Of a stretch of 64,000 nucleotides of DNA, positions 36,305 through 49,571 are shown one piece after another. The notes under the pieces are model-generated. The model was not told the DNA's origin. It did not search any database and saw only the letters and a program-made list of their open reading frames with translations. The stretch covers positions 53,624 to 117,623 of the forward strand of contig NZ_BQHI01000015.1 in assembly GCF_021603585.1 (NCBI RefSeq). The letters run 5' to 3'. Source of the stretch: Pseudomonas sputi. Its GTDB lineage: Bacteria > Pseudomonadota > Gammaproteobacteria > Pseudomonadales > Pseudomonadaceae. The number at the start of each line of letters is the position of its first letter. Position 1 is the stretch's first letter. The translations under genes were made by a program, and so were the position numbers.

Positions 36305-38935
36305 TCAAGCCTTGGCTTTTGCCGGACGCTTGTCCTCCACCGTCCACTTGCCACCGTCGAAGAACGCTTTCCAGCCAGTCGGCTTGCCGTCGACCTCGGT
36401 CTGCACGTACTGCTCCTTGGTCTTGCGGCTGTAGCGGATCACGGCCGGCAGGCCATCCGGATCCTTCTGCGGCGCTTCGCACAGGAAATGGTACTTCGGA
36501 TCGATTTCGTCCTTGTGCGGCAAAATCTCAATCACCAGCGGAGCACGGGTCTCGCGGTTTTTCGGGAATTGGCTGGCCGCCAGGAACAGACCGGAGGCAC
36601 CGTCGCGCAGAATGTAGGTGTCGTTGACCTTTTCGCACTTAAGCTCAGGCATCTTCACCGGATCCATCTTCGGCGGCGCCGCGTCACCGCTCTTCAGCAG
36701 CTTGCGGGTGTTCTTGCAGGTCGGGTTGGTGCAACCGAAGAACTTGCCGAAACGGCCAGTCTTGAGCTGCATCTCGCTGCCGCACTTGTCGCATTCCAGG
36801 CTTGGACCTTCGTAGCCCTTGATGCGGTAGCTGCCTTCTTCGATTTCATAGCCGGCGCAATCCGGGTTGTTACCACAGATGTGCAGCTTGCGCTTCTCGT
36901 CGAGCAGGTAGGCGTCCATGGCCGTGCTGCAGATCGGGCAGCGGTGCTTGCCGCGCAGGACCAGGGATTCCGATTCACCTTCATCGTCCGCCGCGATTTC
37001 ATCGCCCGGCACCAGATTGACGGTAGCCTTGCAGCGCTCTTTCGGCGGCAGGCTGTAACCCGAGCAACCGAGGAACACGCCAGTCGACGCAGTACGAATC
37101 TGCATTGGGCGGCCGCAAGTGGTGCAAGGAATGTCGGTCATCACCGGCTGGTTGGCACGCATGCCGGCTTCCGGATTCTCCGCCACTTCGAGTTTTTTCT
37201 TGAAGTCGCCATAGAATTCGTCCAGCACGTTTTTCCAGTCGCGCTCGCCCTGAGCCACGTCATCGAGGTTCTCTTCCATGCCGGCGGTGAAGCCGTAGTC
37301 CATGAGATTCGAGAAGCTTTCCGACAGACGCTCGGTAACGATGTCCCCCATCTTTTCCGAATAGAAACGACGGTTGTGCAGAGTCACGTAGCCGCGATCC
37401 TGAATGGTCGAAATGATCGCCGCATAGGTCGAAGGACGGCCGATGCCACGCTTTTCCATTTCCTTCACCAGGCTGGCTTCCGAATAACGGGCCGGTGGCT
37501 TGGTGAAGTGCTGGGACGGATCGAGCTTGATCAGCTTCATCACGTCGCCCTGCGCCATGTCCGGCAGAACGTCATCATCGCCAGGCTTGGTGATTTGCGG
37601 CAGCACGCGGGTGTAACCGTCGAACTTCAGGATACGGCCCTTGGCACGCAGCTCGAAATCGCCGGCAGCGACGCTGACGGTGGTCGACAGGTATTGCGCC
37701 GGCAGCATCTGGCAAGCCAGGAACTGGCGCCAGATCAGCTCGTAGAGGCGCTCAGCGTCACGCTCCATGCCGGCCAGCTTGGTTGGCGTGGTGTTGGCGT
37801 CGGAAGGACGGATCGCTTCGTGAGCCTCTTGTGCGCCTTCCTTGCTGCTGTATACGTTCGGCGACTCCGGCAAGTATTTCTTGCCGAACTCGGTTTCGAT
37901 GTAATCACGTGCCATCGCCACGGCATCAGCCGAGAGGTTGGTCGAGTCGGTACGCATATAAGTGATGTAGCCGGCTTCGTAGAGACGCTGGGCCATCATC
38001 ATGGTTTTCTTCACACCGAAGCCCAGGCGGTTGCTCGCGGCCTGTTGCAGTGTGGAGGTGATGAACGGTGCCGACGGCTTGCTGCTGGTCGGTTTGTCTT
38101 CACGCTTGACGATGCTGTAGCTGGAGGACTTGAGCTTCTCCAGTGCGGCCGTCGCCTGCGCTTCGTTCAGCGGCTTGAAGGCTTCGCCTTTTTCGCGAGC
38201 GACTTCGAAACGTACGGTCGAGCCCTTGGCGGTGCCGAGATCGGCATGCACTTCCCAGTACTCTTCCGGGTTGAACGCGCGGATCTCACGCTCACGCTCG
38301 ACCACCAGTTTCACGGCAACCGATTGCACGCGACCGGCGGACAGGCCACGGGCGATCTTCGCCCATAGCAGTGGCGAGACCATGTAGCCGACAACGCGGT
38401 CGAGGAAACGACGGGCCTGCTGGGCGTTCACTCGATCGATGTCGAGTTCGCCAGGCTCCGAGAAGGCTTCCTGAATCGCCTTCTTGGTGATTTCGTTGAA
38501 CACCACGCGCTTGTAGCGGCTGTCGTCACCACCGATGGCTTCGCGCAGGTGCCAGGCAATGGCTTCCCCCTCGCGATCCAAGTCGGTTGCGAGATAGATG
38601 GTGTCAGCATCCTTGGCGAGCCGACGCAGCTCTTCGATGACCTTTTCCTTGCCCGGGAGAATCTCGTACTTGGCTTTCCAGCCGTGTTCGGGATCGACAC
38701 CCATGCGCGAGACCAGCTGCTTGCGCGCCTTCTCTTTCGGCGACAGCGCTGGCGCTTCGCCCGCAGCAGCCTTGCCGCGCTTGGCGGCTGGCTCCTTGCT
38801 GGCGCTAGCCGAACCGCTGGTGGGCAGGTCTCGGATATGGCCGATACTCGACTTCACCACGTATTGGTTGCCCAGATACTTGTTGATGGTCTTGGCCTTA
38901 GCCGGGGATTCCACAATGACCAGCGATTTGCCCAT
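36305..38935 (-). CDS. topA: DNA topoisomerase I
   Basis: An 876-residue type IA topoisomerase relaxing negative supercoils. The TOPRIM domain ([35 protein letters not shown]) is interrupted by a Lys/Ala-rich linker (residues about 43-72). The active-site Tyr is in [14 protein letters not shown]. The C-terminus has three topoisomerase zinc fingers ([53 protein letters not shown]). The C-terminal tail is basic ([14 protein letters not shown]). The linker insert in TOPRIM is typical of pseudomonads. Confidence 0.97.
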   Translation of the reverse strand: MGKSLVIVESPAKAKTINKYLGNQYVVKSSIGHIRDLPTSGSASASKEPAAKRGKAAAGEAPALSPKEKARKQLVSRMGVDPEHGWKAKYEILPGKEKVIEELRRLAKDADTIYLATDLDREGEAIAWHLREAIGGDDSRYKRVVFNEITKKAIQEAFSEPGELDIDRVNAQQARRFLDRVVGYMVSPLLWAKIARGLSAGRVQSVAVKLVVEREREIRAFNPEEYWEVHADLGTAKGSTVRFEVAREKGEAFKPLNEAQATAALEKLKSSSYSIVKREDKPTSSKPSAPFITSTLQQAASNRLGFGVKKTMMMAQRLYEAGYITYMRTDSTNLSADAVAMARDYIETEFGKKYLPESPNVYSSKEGAQEAHEAIRPSDANTTPTKLAGMERDAERLYELIWRQFLACQMLPAQYLSTTVSVAAGDFELRAKGRILKFDGYTRVLPQITKPGDDDVLPDMAQGDVMKLIKLDPSQHFTKPPARYSEASLVKEMEKRGIGRPSTYAAIISTIQDRGYVTLHNRRFYSEKMGDIVTERLSESFSNLMDYGFTAGMEENLDDVAQGERDWKNVLDEFYGDFKKKLEVAENPEAGMRANQPVMTDIPCTTCGRPMQIRTASTGVFLGCSGYSLPPKERCKATVNLVPGDEIAADDEGESESLVLRGKHRCPICSTAMDAYLLDEKRKLHICGNNPDCAGYEIEEGSYRIKGYEGPSLECDKCGSEMQLKTGRFGKFFGCTNPTCKNTRKLLKSGDAAPPKMDPVKMPELKCEKVNDTYILRDGASGLFLAASQFPKNRETRAPLVIEILPHKDEIDPKYHFLCEAPQKDPDGLPAVIRYSRKTKEQYVQTEVDGKPTGWKAFFDGGKWTVEDKRPAKAKA

Positions 38936-39049
38936 GGATCAGAAAATTCCTGAATTCTAGAAGTGAAAGGCGGTTGGCGCCTGACGCGGCACCGCTATAT
39001 ATAGTGGCTACAAGGTGAGGTCAAGCGCAGGGTTTTGCGCGCACTCGCC

Positions 39050-39286
39050 TTACGGCTTCGAAAAAAGGCTCGGTTCGGCTTGCACCAAAGCAAAGCGTGG
39101 GACCTGCTCGCCGTCAACCTCGACGGACTCCAGGAACATGCTCAAGGGACGCACCCAAAAGCCGTAATCCCCATACAGGGCTTGGTAAAAGACCACTTCT
39201 TCTTCGGTCTCGGAATGCCGCGCGACACTGAATACGCGGTACTGCGGACCTTTGTAATGCTGGTAGAGCCCTGGTTGTATCGGCAT
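39050..39286 (-). CDS. DUF1653 domain protein
   Basis: A 78-residue small protein matching DUF1653: PGLYQHYKGPQYRVFSVARH, EEEVVFYQALYGDYGFWVRP and MFLESVEVDGEQVPRF. The domain is a compact beta-barrel of unknown role, sometimes fused to nucleotide-modifying enzymes. I start at the ATG at 39286 (MPIQPGLYQHYKG) because the conserved domain begins there. It lies between fadA and topA, as in P. aeruginosa. Confidence 0.88.
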   Translation of the reverse strand: MPIQPGLYQHYKGPQYRVFSVARHSETEEEVVFYQALYGDYGFWVRPLSMFLESVEVDGEQVPRFALVQAEPSLFSKP

Positions 39287-39337
39287 GCTTCGGCCCTCAC
39301 TCAAATATTTTCAAAATAAAAACAAAAATAAATCCAC

Positions 39338-39367
39338 AAAAACAAAAACCGGGGCACTTGGCCCCGG
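39338..39367 (-). terminator. Terminator of fadBA
   Basis: On the minus strand CCGGGGC (39367-39361), loop CAAGT, GCCCCGG (39355-39349) and then TTTTTGTTTTTG form an intrinsic terminator 18 bases after the fadA stop. Confidence 0.88.
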
Positions 39368-39385
39368 CTTCCATCGACGAGACGC

Positions 39386-40576
<1,191 letters not shown>

Positions 40577-40590
40577 CTAGTTGGGGGCGC

Positions 40591-42738
40591 TTAACCGAAG
40601 AAGCTCTGGCCGTTCTTGGCCATTTCGCGCAGCTTCGCGGTCGGGTGGTACAGCGCGCCCAAATCAGCGTACTGGTCGGCCAGGGCAACGAACTCGGCAA
40701 CACCGATCGAGTCGATGTAGCGCAGCGCACCGCCACGGAATGGAGGGAAACCAATACCGTAAACCAGACCCATGTCGGCTTCGGCGGCGGTTTCGACGAT
40801 GCCGTCTTCCAGGCAACGCACGGTTTCCAGGCACAGCGGGATCATCATCCAGTTGATGATGTCTTCGTCAGTGACTTCGCGCTGCTCGTAGACGATCGGC
40901 TTGAGCACTTCCAGTACCGACGGATCGGCGACTTTCTTCTGCTTGCCTTTCTTGTCGGCCTCGTAGGCATAGAAGCCCTTGCCGTTCTTCTGACCCAGAC
41001 GCTTGGCTTCGTAAAGCACGTCGATGGCCGAACGACGGTCGTCCTTCATGCGGTCCGGGAAGCCTTCAGCCATGACGTCACGACCGTGGTGGCCGGTGTC
41101 GATACCGACCACGTCCATCAGGTACGCCGGGCCCATCGGCCAGCCGAATTTTTCCATGATCTTGTCGATACGGACGAAGTCCACACCGGCGCTGACCAGC
41201 TTGGCGAAACCGCCGAAATACGGGAACAGTACGCGGTTGACCAGGAAGCCCGGGCAGTCGTTGACGACGATCGGGTTCTTGCCCATTTTCTTGGCGTAGG
41301 CGACGGTGGTGGCGATGGCCAGCTCGCTGGACTTCTCGCCACGGATCACTTCCACCAGCGGCATCATGTGCACCGGGTTGAAGAAGTGCATGCCGACGAA
41401 GTTTTCCGGACGCTTGAGGGCCTTGGCCAGCAGGCTGATGGAGATGGTCGAAGTGTTGGACGCGAGGATGGTGTCCTCTTTGACCTTGTCTTCGACTTCC
41501 GCCAGAACGGCTTGCTTGACCTTCGGATTCTCGACCACGGCCTCAACGACCAGGTCAACGTGACCGAAATCGCCGTAGGACAGGGTCGGGCGAATGCCAT
41601 TGAGCACTTCAGCCATTTTCGCGGCCGTCATGCGGCCCTTGTCAACGCGACCGACCAGCAGCTTGGCGGCCTCAGCCAGACCTTGCTCGATACCGTGCTC
41701 GTTGATGTCCTTCATCAGGATCGGCGTACCTTTGGAAGCCGACTGATAGGCGATACCGCCACCCATGATGCCGGCGCCCAATACAGCGGCCTGCTTCACG
41801 TCCCGGGCAATTTCGTCGTAGGCCTTGGCCTTTTTCTTCAGTTCCTGATCGTTCAGGAACAGACCGATCAAGCTCTGCGCGGCAGAGGTCTTGGCCAGTT
41901 TCACGAAACCTGCGGCTTCGACTTCCAGTGCCTTGTCACGACCGAAGTTCGCGGCTTTCTGGATGGTCTTGATCGCTTCGACCGGGGCCGGGTAGTTCGG
42001 GCCGGCCTGGCCAGCGACGAAACCTTTGGCGGTTTCGAAAGCCATCATTTGTTCAATGGCGTTCAGCTTGAGCTTTTCCAGCTTCGGCTGACGCTTGGCC
42101 TTGTAGTCGAACTCGCCGGAGACGGCGCGCTTGATCAGTTCAAGGGCAGCATCCTGCAGTTTTTCAGGGGCAACCACGGCATCGACGGCGCCGACTTTCA
42201 GCGCGTCTTCAGGACGGTTTTCCTTGCCGGCGGCAATCCACTCGATGGCGTTGTCGGCACCGATCAGGCGCGGCAGACGCACGGTACCGCCGAAGCCCGG
42301 GTAGATGCCCAGCTTGACTTCCGGCAGACCGATCTTGGCCTTGGTCGACATGACGCGGTAGTCCGCTGCCAGGCACATTTCCAGGCCGCCACCCAGCGCG
42401 ATGCCGTTGATCGCGGCGACGGTCGGCACGTTGAGGTCTTCGAAATCGCTGAAGATCTTGTTGGCTTCGAGATTGCCAGCAACCAGCTCGGCATCCGGCA
42501 GCTTGAAGTTGTCGACAAATTCGGTGATGTCGGCGCCGACGATGAACACGTCCTTGCCACTGCTGACGATCACGCCCTTGATCGAAGCATCTGCCTTGAT
42601 GGTGTCTACGGCCTGACGCAGCTCGTTCAGGGTAAGACGGTTGAACTTGTTGACGGACTCACCCTTGAGGTCGAATTTCAATTCGACGATGCCACTTTCA
42701 AGAGCTTTAACCGTGATGGCTTTACCTTCGTAAATCAT
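40591..42738 (-). CDS. fadB: Fatty acid oxidation complex alpha subunit FadB
   Basis: A 715-residue multifunctional protein. The N-terminal enoyl-CoA hydratase/isomerase domain (about 1-190) has [19 protein letters not shown]. The 3-hydroxyacyl-CoA dehydrogenase domain has NAD motif [20 protein letters not shown] and catalytic [17 protein letters not shown]. The start is the ATG at 42738 ([16 protein letters not shown]) with GGAGAT before it; the frame continues upstream without homology. It forms the alpha2beta2 complex with FadA. Confidence 0.97.
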   Translation of the reverse strand: MIYEGKAITVKALESGIVELKFDLKGESVNKFNRLTLNELRQAVDTIKADASIKGVIVSSGKDVFIVGADITEFVDNFKLPDAELVAGNLEANKIFSDFEDLNVPTVAAINGIALGGGLEMCLAADYRVMSTKAKIGLPEVKLGIYPGFGGTVRLPRLIGADNAIEWIAAGKENRPEDALKVGAVDAVVAPEKLQDAALELIKRAVSGEFDYKAKRQPKLEKLKLNAIEQMMAFETAKGFVAGQAGPNYPAPVEAIKTIQKAANFGRDKALEVEAAGFVKLAKTSAAQSLIGLFLNDQELKKKAKAYDEIARDVKQAAVLGAGIMGGGIAYQSASKGTPILMKDINEHGIEQGLAEAAKLLVGRVDKGRMTAAKMAEVLNGIRPTLSYGDFGHVDLVVEAVVENPKVKQAVLAEVEDKVKEDTILASNTSTISISLLAKALKRPENFVGMHFFNPVHMMPLVEVIRGEKSSELAIATTVAYAKKMGKNPIVVNDCPGFLVNRVLFPYFGGFAKLVSAGVDFVRIDKIMEKFGWPMGPAYLMDVVGIDTGHHGRDVMAEGFPDRMKDDRRSAIDVLYEAKRLGQKNGKGFYAYEADKKGKQKKVADPSVLEVLKPIVYEQREVTDEDIINWMMIPLCLETVRCLEDGIVETAAEADMGLVYGIGFPPFRGGALRYIDSIGVAEFVALADQYADLGALYHPTAKLREMAKNGQSFFG

Positions 42739-42901
42739 CAACTGATCTCCACGATATGGAAGCTGAACAGTACACGTCGGACGCAGGCAAATGGCTCGGC
42801 AGGACGTTTTTTCGTCGATGCTGACACCCATCCACCCGGCACACCCGCCAACGCGATAGTCGGGATTCTGTAGGAGCAGTCTGCAATACAAACGCTCAAT
42901 T

Positions 42902-42915
42902 CATACGCCCGTTTG
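42902..42915 (-). promoter_or_regulatory. PsrA-like operator upstream of fadBA
   Basis: CATAC-GCCC-GTTTG differs from the PsrA consensus by one base in one half-site. It lies about 165 bases upstream of the fadB start. PsrA is known to repress fadBA in P. aeruginosa. Confidence 0.5.
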
Positions 42916-43062
42916 ATTTGGGTACGCCACCTTCACGGAATTTCCGACAATTGTCAATCGCCCTAAATACGGGTTGAAATGCGACTTTGCGGTCATTTCT
43001 GTAGGACGCAGCCCGGCCACACACGCTTGCATGTGAGGGCATTCATAAGATTAATAGTTAGA

Positions 43063-43228
43063 AAAGTCGCCCTAATTCACCGCAAGCCTTGTTTAACAGG
43101 CTACGCTGGCTGGACGACGAAGGAAAACTGGCGCACATTCACTGGCCGAATCGCTCCGGCTCAACACCAAAAAGAATTTCCGGCCTGCCTGGCCAACCCC
43201 GCCCGATGAATCATGTCGGGCTTTTTAT
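43063..43228 (+). ncRNA. Candidate small RNA ending at an orphan terminator
   Basis: A plus-strand terminator (GCCCGA at 43201-43206, TCGGGC at 43216-43221, then TTTTTATT) has no coding gene upstream on its strand, since fadB points away. A weak promoter candidate is TTGCAT (43027-43032), 18 bases, TTAATA (43051-43056), giving a transcript of about 165 nt. Hairpin-forming segments such as AGCCT (43085-43089) and AGGCT (43098-43102) lie inside. The 5' end is a guess and no named family is recognised. Confidence 0.35.
43201..43228 (+). terminator. Orphan intrinsic terminator upstream of Usp region
   Basis: A 6-bp GC-rich stem (GCCCGA/TCGGGC) plus two G-U pairs and a five-base T-run, oriented on the plus strand. 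Confidence 0.6.
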
Positions 43229-43278
43229 TGCTCGTATGCCAGACGTTTCGCACCGTTGCAGCGCGAAAAGTCCGCGAG

Positions 43279-43716
43279 TCATGCCAGCGCTTTCAGCGTG
43301 GCGTCAATGTCCAGCAAAACCGAGGTTTCCCCCTTCTCGCCCCAATAGAGGGCGATCATCTGCTTGTCCGCTTCGACCTTGAAAACATTGCCCGGCAATT
43401 TTTCGAAATGATTGAGCAACAGCGGATCTTCACAGACTTCCTGCCACTGATTAACCCACATCCCCGGGGATTTCTGCCAATACGTCCAGCACGCCGGCTG
43501 CTTGCCACGGCGTGGCCGATGGTATTGCGCGCACGGGTTAGGCGGCTCCTGAGACATCCAGTGCGGCCACTCCTGGGGCGCCAGCTGCATGGCCAGCCCG
43601 ATGCGCCGAGCCTCCGTGCGCAAGGCTATCCGGCCACTCTGGGCACGGGACGGACGCAACCATGCCAGCGGACTCAACACCACCAGCAGGATTGACACCA
43701 CCAGCCAGACCGTCAT
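43279..43716 (-). CDS. Hypothetical membrane-anchored protein
   Basis: A 145-residue protein with one N-terminal hydrophobic helix (MTVWLVVSILLVVLSPLAWL) followed by a basic stretch (RPSRAQSGRIALRTEARR), so the rest could face the cytoplasm. The C-terminal region contains WPHWMSQEPPNPCAQYHRPR, with possible paired cysteines (PCAQY, QPACWTYW), and ends EKGETSVLLDIDATLKALA. I do not recognise a family. I start at the ATG at 43716. It is divergent from the universal stress protein gene. Confidence 0.65.
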   Translation of the reverse strand: MTVWLVVSILLVVLSPLAWLRPSRAQSGRIALRTEARRIGLAMQLAPQEWPHWMSQEPPNPCAQYHRPRRGKQPACWTYWQKSPGMWVNQWQEVCEDPLLLNHFEKLPGNVFKVEADKQMIALYWGEKGETSVLLDIDATLKALA

Positions 43717-43819
43717 ATCTCTACTCCCGAATTTGAACGAGCCCATTGCGTCACTTTGGAACCAATGCGCTTGAAACCAGCCATACTTACCAATATTGAT
43801 CCCTCACGAGGAGCACCTC

Positions 43820-44257
43820 ATGCCCTACCACCATATTCTGGTCGCCGTAGATCTGACCGAAGAGTGCGACCCTGTGATTCACCGTGCCCGAGAGCTGTCG
43901 GTGAGCAATGGCGCCAAGCTGTCGCTGGTGCATATCGTCGAACCGATGGCCATGGCCTTCGGTGGTGACGTGCCGATGGATCTGTCACAACTGCAACAAC
44001 AGCAGTTCGATCAGGCCAAGGAACGTCTTGAACGCCTGAAGCACAAGTACACCGAACTCGAAGGCGCCAACTGCCACCTCACCTACGGCCAGCCGCGTCA
44101 GGAAATCCACCATTTCGCCAAGGAAAAGGAATGCGACCTGATCGTGGTCGGCAGCCATGGCCGGCATGGTCTGGCATTGTTGCTGGGTTCGACCGCCAAT
44201 GATGTGCTGCACGGTGCACCCTGCGACGTGCTGGCGGTGCATCTGGTCAAACGCTGA
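43820..44257 (+). CDS. Universal stress protein (UspA family)
   Basis: A 145-residue single-domain Usp. The N-terminus PYHHILVAVDLTEECDPV and the C-terminal ATP-binding region LIVVGSHGRHGLALLLGSTA followed by NDVLHGAPCDVLAV are characteristic. The first ATG with GAGGAG in front is at 43820. It is probably an ATP-binding dimer induced in stationary phase or oxygen limitation. It is monocistronic, bounded by a bidirectional terminator. Confidence 0.92.
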   Translation: MPYHHILVAVDLTEECDPVIHRARELSVSNGAKLSLVHIVEPMAMAFGGDVPMDLSQLQQQQFDQAKERLERLKHKYTELEGANCHLTYGQPRQEIHHFAKEKECDLIVVGSHGRHGLALLLGSTANDVLHGAPCDVLAVHLVKR

Positions 44258-44280
44258 TTCCAGTCACTTGTGAAAAGCTG

Positions 44281-44317
44281 AAAAGCCCGGCGCCCATCAC
44301 TGGACGCCGGGCTTTTT
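44281..44317. terminator. Bidirectional terminator between usp and uup
   Basis: AAAAGCCCGGCG (44281-44292) pairs with CGCCGGGCTTTT (44305-44316), a 12-bp stem between convergent genes. Confidence 0.9.
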
Positions 44318-44332
44318 CATGCCTGGAATCAA

Positions 44333-46255
<1,923 letters not shown>

Positions 46256-46470
46256 GAGCTTCTCCAAAAACCGGGCGCGCATTCTACCTGAATCGGGCCC
46301 CGAGCAGGCCGGCAATTTCGCCGCTGACGCACTCTGCACAACAATTGTTGCGAACTTGTGCTGCAAGGCCGGCAAAGCTTTCGCCCGCTGCTGGCAAAAG
46401 GCTAAGCTACAAGCAATTCAGTGCCGGTTTTGGGCCGGTACTTGTCATGATTTCTCTGCCCGGATGTCTC

Positions 46471-48399
46471 ATGCGCAGTCGCCTCTTCAGTGTTTTGTCA
46501 TGTTTGCTGCTTTCCGCCGCTGCCGTTCAATCCGCCCAGGCGGTGGACCTGTCCACCCAACGTCAGTATTACGATGAAGCCAAGCGCGCCCTGGCCAAGG
46601 GCGACAGCGGCCCGTATTTCCGCTACAGCCAGGCCCTCGCCGACTATCCGCTGGAACCGTACCTGGCCTACGACGAGTTGACTGCCCGGCTGAAATCCGC
46701 CAGCAACGCGGAGATCGAAAAATTCCTTGCCGAACATGGCGACCTGCCCCAGGCCAACTGGATGAAGCTGCGCTGGTTGCGCTGGCTGGCCGATCGCGGC
46801 GACTGGGCGACGTTCGTCAAGTATTACGACCCGAAACTGAATTTCACCGAACTGGACTGTCTGAACGCTCAGTACCAGATCAGCCACAACAAGAAAGCCG
46901 AGGGCTTCGCCAATGCCGAAAAGCTCTGGCTGACCGGCAAATCCCAGCCCGCCGCCTGCGATGCACTGTTCGGCATGTGGGCCGCCGAAGGCCAGTTGAC
47001 CGAGCAGAAACGTTGGGAACGCGCCAAACTCGCCGCCCAGCACCGCAACTACCCGCTGGCGAACAGCCTGGTCAACGGCCTGACCACCCTCGCCCCGCGC
47101 GGCCGCCTGCTGGTGGACGTGGCGCAAAAACCGGAACTGCTCAACCAGCCTTCGCGCTTTACGCCGGCCGATGAACCGATGTCGGATGTGGTCAGCCTCG
47201 GCCTGCGCCGCCTCGCGCGTCAGAATCCGGACAAGGCCATGGCCCTGCTTGACGGTTATGCCAGCAGCATGCATTTCTCCCGGGATGAAAAAGTCGCGAT
47301 CGCCCGGGAAATCGGCCTCACCCTCGCCCGCCGCTTCGACAGCCGAGCGCTGGACGTGATGACCAAATACGATCCGGAACTGCGCGACAACACCGTATCC
47401 GAATGGCGTCTGCGTCTGTTGTTGCGTCTGGCGCGCTGGGATGACGCCTACCAACTGACCCGCCGTCTGCCGCAGGACCTGGCCACCACCAACCGCTGGC
47501 GTTACTGGCAGGCTCGCAGCCTGGAACTGGCGCAACCGCAGAACCCGGAAGTACAGACGCTGTACAAGAATCTGGCGCGGGAACGGGATTTCTACGGTTT
47601 CCTCGCCGCTGACCGATCGCAATCGCCGTACTCGCTGAACAACAAGCCGCTGGTACTCAGTCAGGCGCTGATCAACAAGGTGCGCAACACGCCCGGTGTA
47701 CGTCGTGCGCTGGAGTTCCATGCCCGTGGCCAGATCGTTGACGGACGCCGCGAGTGGTATCACGTCAGCCGGCATTTCAGCCGCGACGAAATGGTCGCCC
47801 AGGCGAAACTGGCTTATGACCTGAAATGGTACTTCCCGGCCATCCGCACCATCAGTCAGGCGCAGTACTGGGATGATCTGGACATCCGGTTCCCGATGGC
47901 TCACCGCGACACTCTGGTACGCGAAGCCAAGGTGCGCGGCCTGCATTCGAGCTGGGTGTTTGCCATTACCCGTCAGGAAAGTGCGTTCATGGACGACGCC
48001 CGTTCCAGCGTCGGCGCCAGCGGCCTGATGCAACTGATGCCCGCTACCGCCAAGGAAACCGCGCGCAAGTTCAGCATTCCGCTGGCCTCGCCGCAGCAAG
48101 TGCTGGATCCGAATAAAAATATCCAGCTCGGCGCCGCTTACCTCAGCCAGGTACACAGCCAGTTCAACGGCAACCGCGTACTCGCCTCCGCCGCCTACAA
48201 CGCCGGTCCCGGCCGCGTACGCCAGTGGCTACGTGGCGCCGATCACCTGAGCTTCGACGTGTGGGTGGAAAGCATCCCATTCGACGAAACACGCCAGTAT
48301 GTGCAGAACGTGTTGTCCTACTCGGTGATCTACGGCCAGAAACTCAACTCGCCGCAACCGCTGGTGGACTGGCATGAGCGGTATTTCGACGATCAGTGA
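46471..48399 (+). CDS. slt: Soluble lytic murein transglycosylase Slt
   Basis: A 642-residue periplasmic lytic transglycosylase. The signal peptide is MRSRLFSVLSCLLLSAAAVQ followed by SAQA. A superhelical U-shaped alpha domain (about 30-400) and L domain precede the C-terminal SLT domain. The catalytic Glu is in AITRQESAFMDDARSSVGAS, with GLMQLMPATAKETA and AYNAGPGRVRQWL. It cleaves glycan strands to anhydro-muropeptides that feed NagZ recycling. I prefer the ATG at 46471 over 46447 for signal peptide shape. It ends at a terminator facing the Fic gene. Confidence 0.94.
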   Translation: MRSRLFSVLSCLLLSAAAVQSAQAVDLSTQRQYYDEAKRALAKGDSGPYFRYSQALADYPLEPYLAYDELTARLKSASNAEIEKFLAEHGDLPQANWMKLRWLRWLADRGDWATFVKYYDPKLNFTELDCLNAQYQISHNKKAEGFANAEKLWLTGKSQPAACDALFGMWAAEGQLTEQKRWERAKLAAQHRNYPLANSLVNGLTTLAPRGRLLVDVAQKPELLNQPSRFTPADEPMSDVVSLGLRRLARQNPDKAMALLDGYASSMHFSRDEKVAIAREIGLTLARRFDSRALDVMTKYDPELRDNTVSEWRLRLLLRLARWDDAYQLTRRLPQDLATTNRWRYWQARSLELAQPQNPEVQTLYKNLARERDFYGFLAADRSQSPYSLNNKPLVLSQALINKVRNTPGVRRALEFHARGQIVDGRREWYHVSRHFSRDEMVAQAKLAYDLKWYFPAIRTISQAQYWDDLDIRFPMAHRDTLVREAKVRGLHSSWVFAITRQESAFMDDARSSVGASGLMQLMPATAKETARKFSIPLASPQQVLDPNKNIQLGAAYLSQVHSQFNGNRVLASAAYNAGPGRVRQWLRGADHLSFDVWVESIPFDETRQYVQNVLSYSVIYGQKLNSPQPLVDWHERYFDDQ

Positions 48400-48433
48400 T
48401 CGGGGCGCGTATCGCCGACAGATCGACGTAAAC

Positions 48434-48469
48434 AAAAATGCCCGCATCGAGAGATGCGGGCATTTTTTT
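48434..48469. terminator. Bidirectional terminator between slt and fic
   Basis: AAAAATGCCCGCATC (48434-48448), loop GAGA and its complement at 48453-48467 form a 15-bp stem with a T-run. Confidence 0.9.
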
Positions 48470-48483
48470 GAATCCACACTTGG

Positions 48484-49506
48484 CTACATGTGTTGCAACT
48501 TCTGCACCTTCAATTTGCCGAGTGACGTCAGCCGATACTTCTGATTCGGACTCCTGGGTGAGTCAGGATCAGTCATTTCAATCAGCTCCCCGGCTAATGC
48601 AGGTGTAAGGTAGTTCGCGCGAAAAGTTGCTTTATGGGCCAGCCCCAGCGCACTCATCAACTCATTTACGCTGAGCGGAACGGTTCCAGCGAGCAAATGA
48701 AGCAGCTTCTTTACTTGGTCGGTTACTTGGTCGGTTGAGGGTTCACTTTGGATAGCCTCACGCAACGCCAGATTCAACGCATTCAACATGTACTCCACGA
48801 ACGGCGTTGACCCTGCCATTCGGTCAGCAGCCGACAACGCCGCGTAGTAACCATCCTGCTGCTCGCGAATCACCGCCTCAACGGGCAAATACGCCAACAC
48901 CGGGCGCCACTGGCTGAGTATCAACGTTTGCCAGAGCCGCCCCATTCGTCCGTTGCCATCGGCAAATGGATGGATGAACTCGAACTCATAGTGAAAGACA
49001 CAACTGGTGATCAACGGATGCCAGTCCGAAGCATCAAGCCACGCCAGCAAGTCGTCCACCAATTGGGCAATCCGGCTTGGCGGCGGCGCCATGTGGACCA
49101 GTTGCTCACCTCGATAGATACCGACACCTACCCGTCGAAATCGACCACTCTCGTCAATCAGCCCCTGCATCAACAGCTCGTGAGCGCGCAGCAAATCGGA
49201 TCGATTGCCGGGTTTCCAGTCAGTCAAGCATTCATAAGCGGCAAAAGCATTGCGCACTTCCTGAATTTCTCGAGGCAAACCCAGCACCCGTTGCCCGGCC
49301 AATACAGCAGTCACCTGCTCGACGCTGAGTGTGTTGTTTTCAATTGCCAGAGAAGCCTGGATCGTTCGAATACGATTCCTACGACGCAACTGGGGTGTCT
49401 GTCGCCCACTGTCGGCAGCCGAAAGCTGACCGATCTGCTCACTGATCTCCGCGATCAGGGCGAGCATTCGAGGTGTCAGGGTCAATGGGGGCTGGTAGCG
49501 GCTCAT
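48484..49506 (-). CDS. Fic-domain protein with N-terminal autoinhibitory motif and C-terminal winged helix
   Basis: A 340-residue Fic protein. The catalytic motif HPFADGNGRMGR (179-190) has all residues of HxFx(D/E)GNGRxxR, so it should be an active AMP transferase. SLAIEN at 52-57 matches the inhibitory (S/T)xxxE(G/N) helix of class II Fic proteins, meaning activity is self-restrained. The C-terminus, after TDQVTDQV (258-265, from a 12-bp tandem DNA repeat), looks like a winged helix (SVNELMSALGLAHKATFRAN, then TDPDSPRSPNQKYRLTSLGK). Targets are unknown. Base composition looks less GC-rich than neighbouring genes, suggesting acquisition. Confidence 0.92.
   Translation of the reverse strand: MSRYQPPLTLTPRMLALIAEISEQIGQLSAADSGRQTPQLRRRNRIRTIQASLAIENNTLSVEQVTAVLAGQRVLGLPREIQEVRNAFAAYECLTDWKPGNRSDLLRAHELLMQGLIDESGRFRRVGVGIYRGEQLVHMAPPPSRIAQLVDDLLAWLDASDWHPLITSCVFHYEFEFIHPFADGNGRMGRLWQTLILSQWRPVLAYLPVEAVIREQQDGYYAALSAADRMAGSTPFVEYMLNALNLALREAIQSEPSTDQVTDQVKKLLHLLAGTVPLSVNELMSALGLAHKATFRANYLTPALAGELIEMTDPDSPRSPNQKYRLTSLGKLKVQKLQHM
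48711..48734 (+). repeat. 12-bp tandem duplication inside the Fic gene
   Basis: TTACTTGGTCGG occurs twice in direct succession, adding TDQV-TDQV to the protein. It sits in the linker before the winged helix and keeps the reading frame. Confidence 0.9.
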
Positions 49507-49571
49507 ATCCTTTCCGGGGGCATCTCAGTGGTCGCCATAGTGCCCGATGCCATCGAGCTTGGCAGCCTTAT

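Larger units (their letters stand above)
42739..43278. promoter_or_regulatory. fadBA promoter region and downstream intergenic DNA
   Basis: About 540 bases without a convincing protein gene. The left part holds the fadBA promoter on the minus strand, including a PsrA-like site near 42902-42915. The right part ends in a plus-strand intrinsic terminator (43201-43226) with no gene before it, which points to a possible small RNA (listed separately). Confidence 0.6.

Noticed and set aside
40645-42873. A 742-codon open frame antisense to fadB
   Set aside because: Same effect: fadB is certain on the other strand and the antisense product has no recognisable motif.
42979-43209. A 76-codon plus-strand frame ending inside the orphan terminator
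   Set aside because: Codon use and composition do not look coding (many Arg, Cys, His), no ribosome site precedes it, and its stop lies in the terminator stem. A small RNA is the better explanation.
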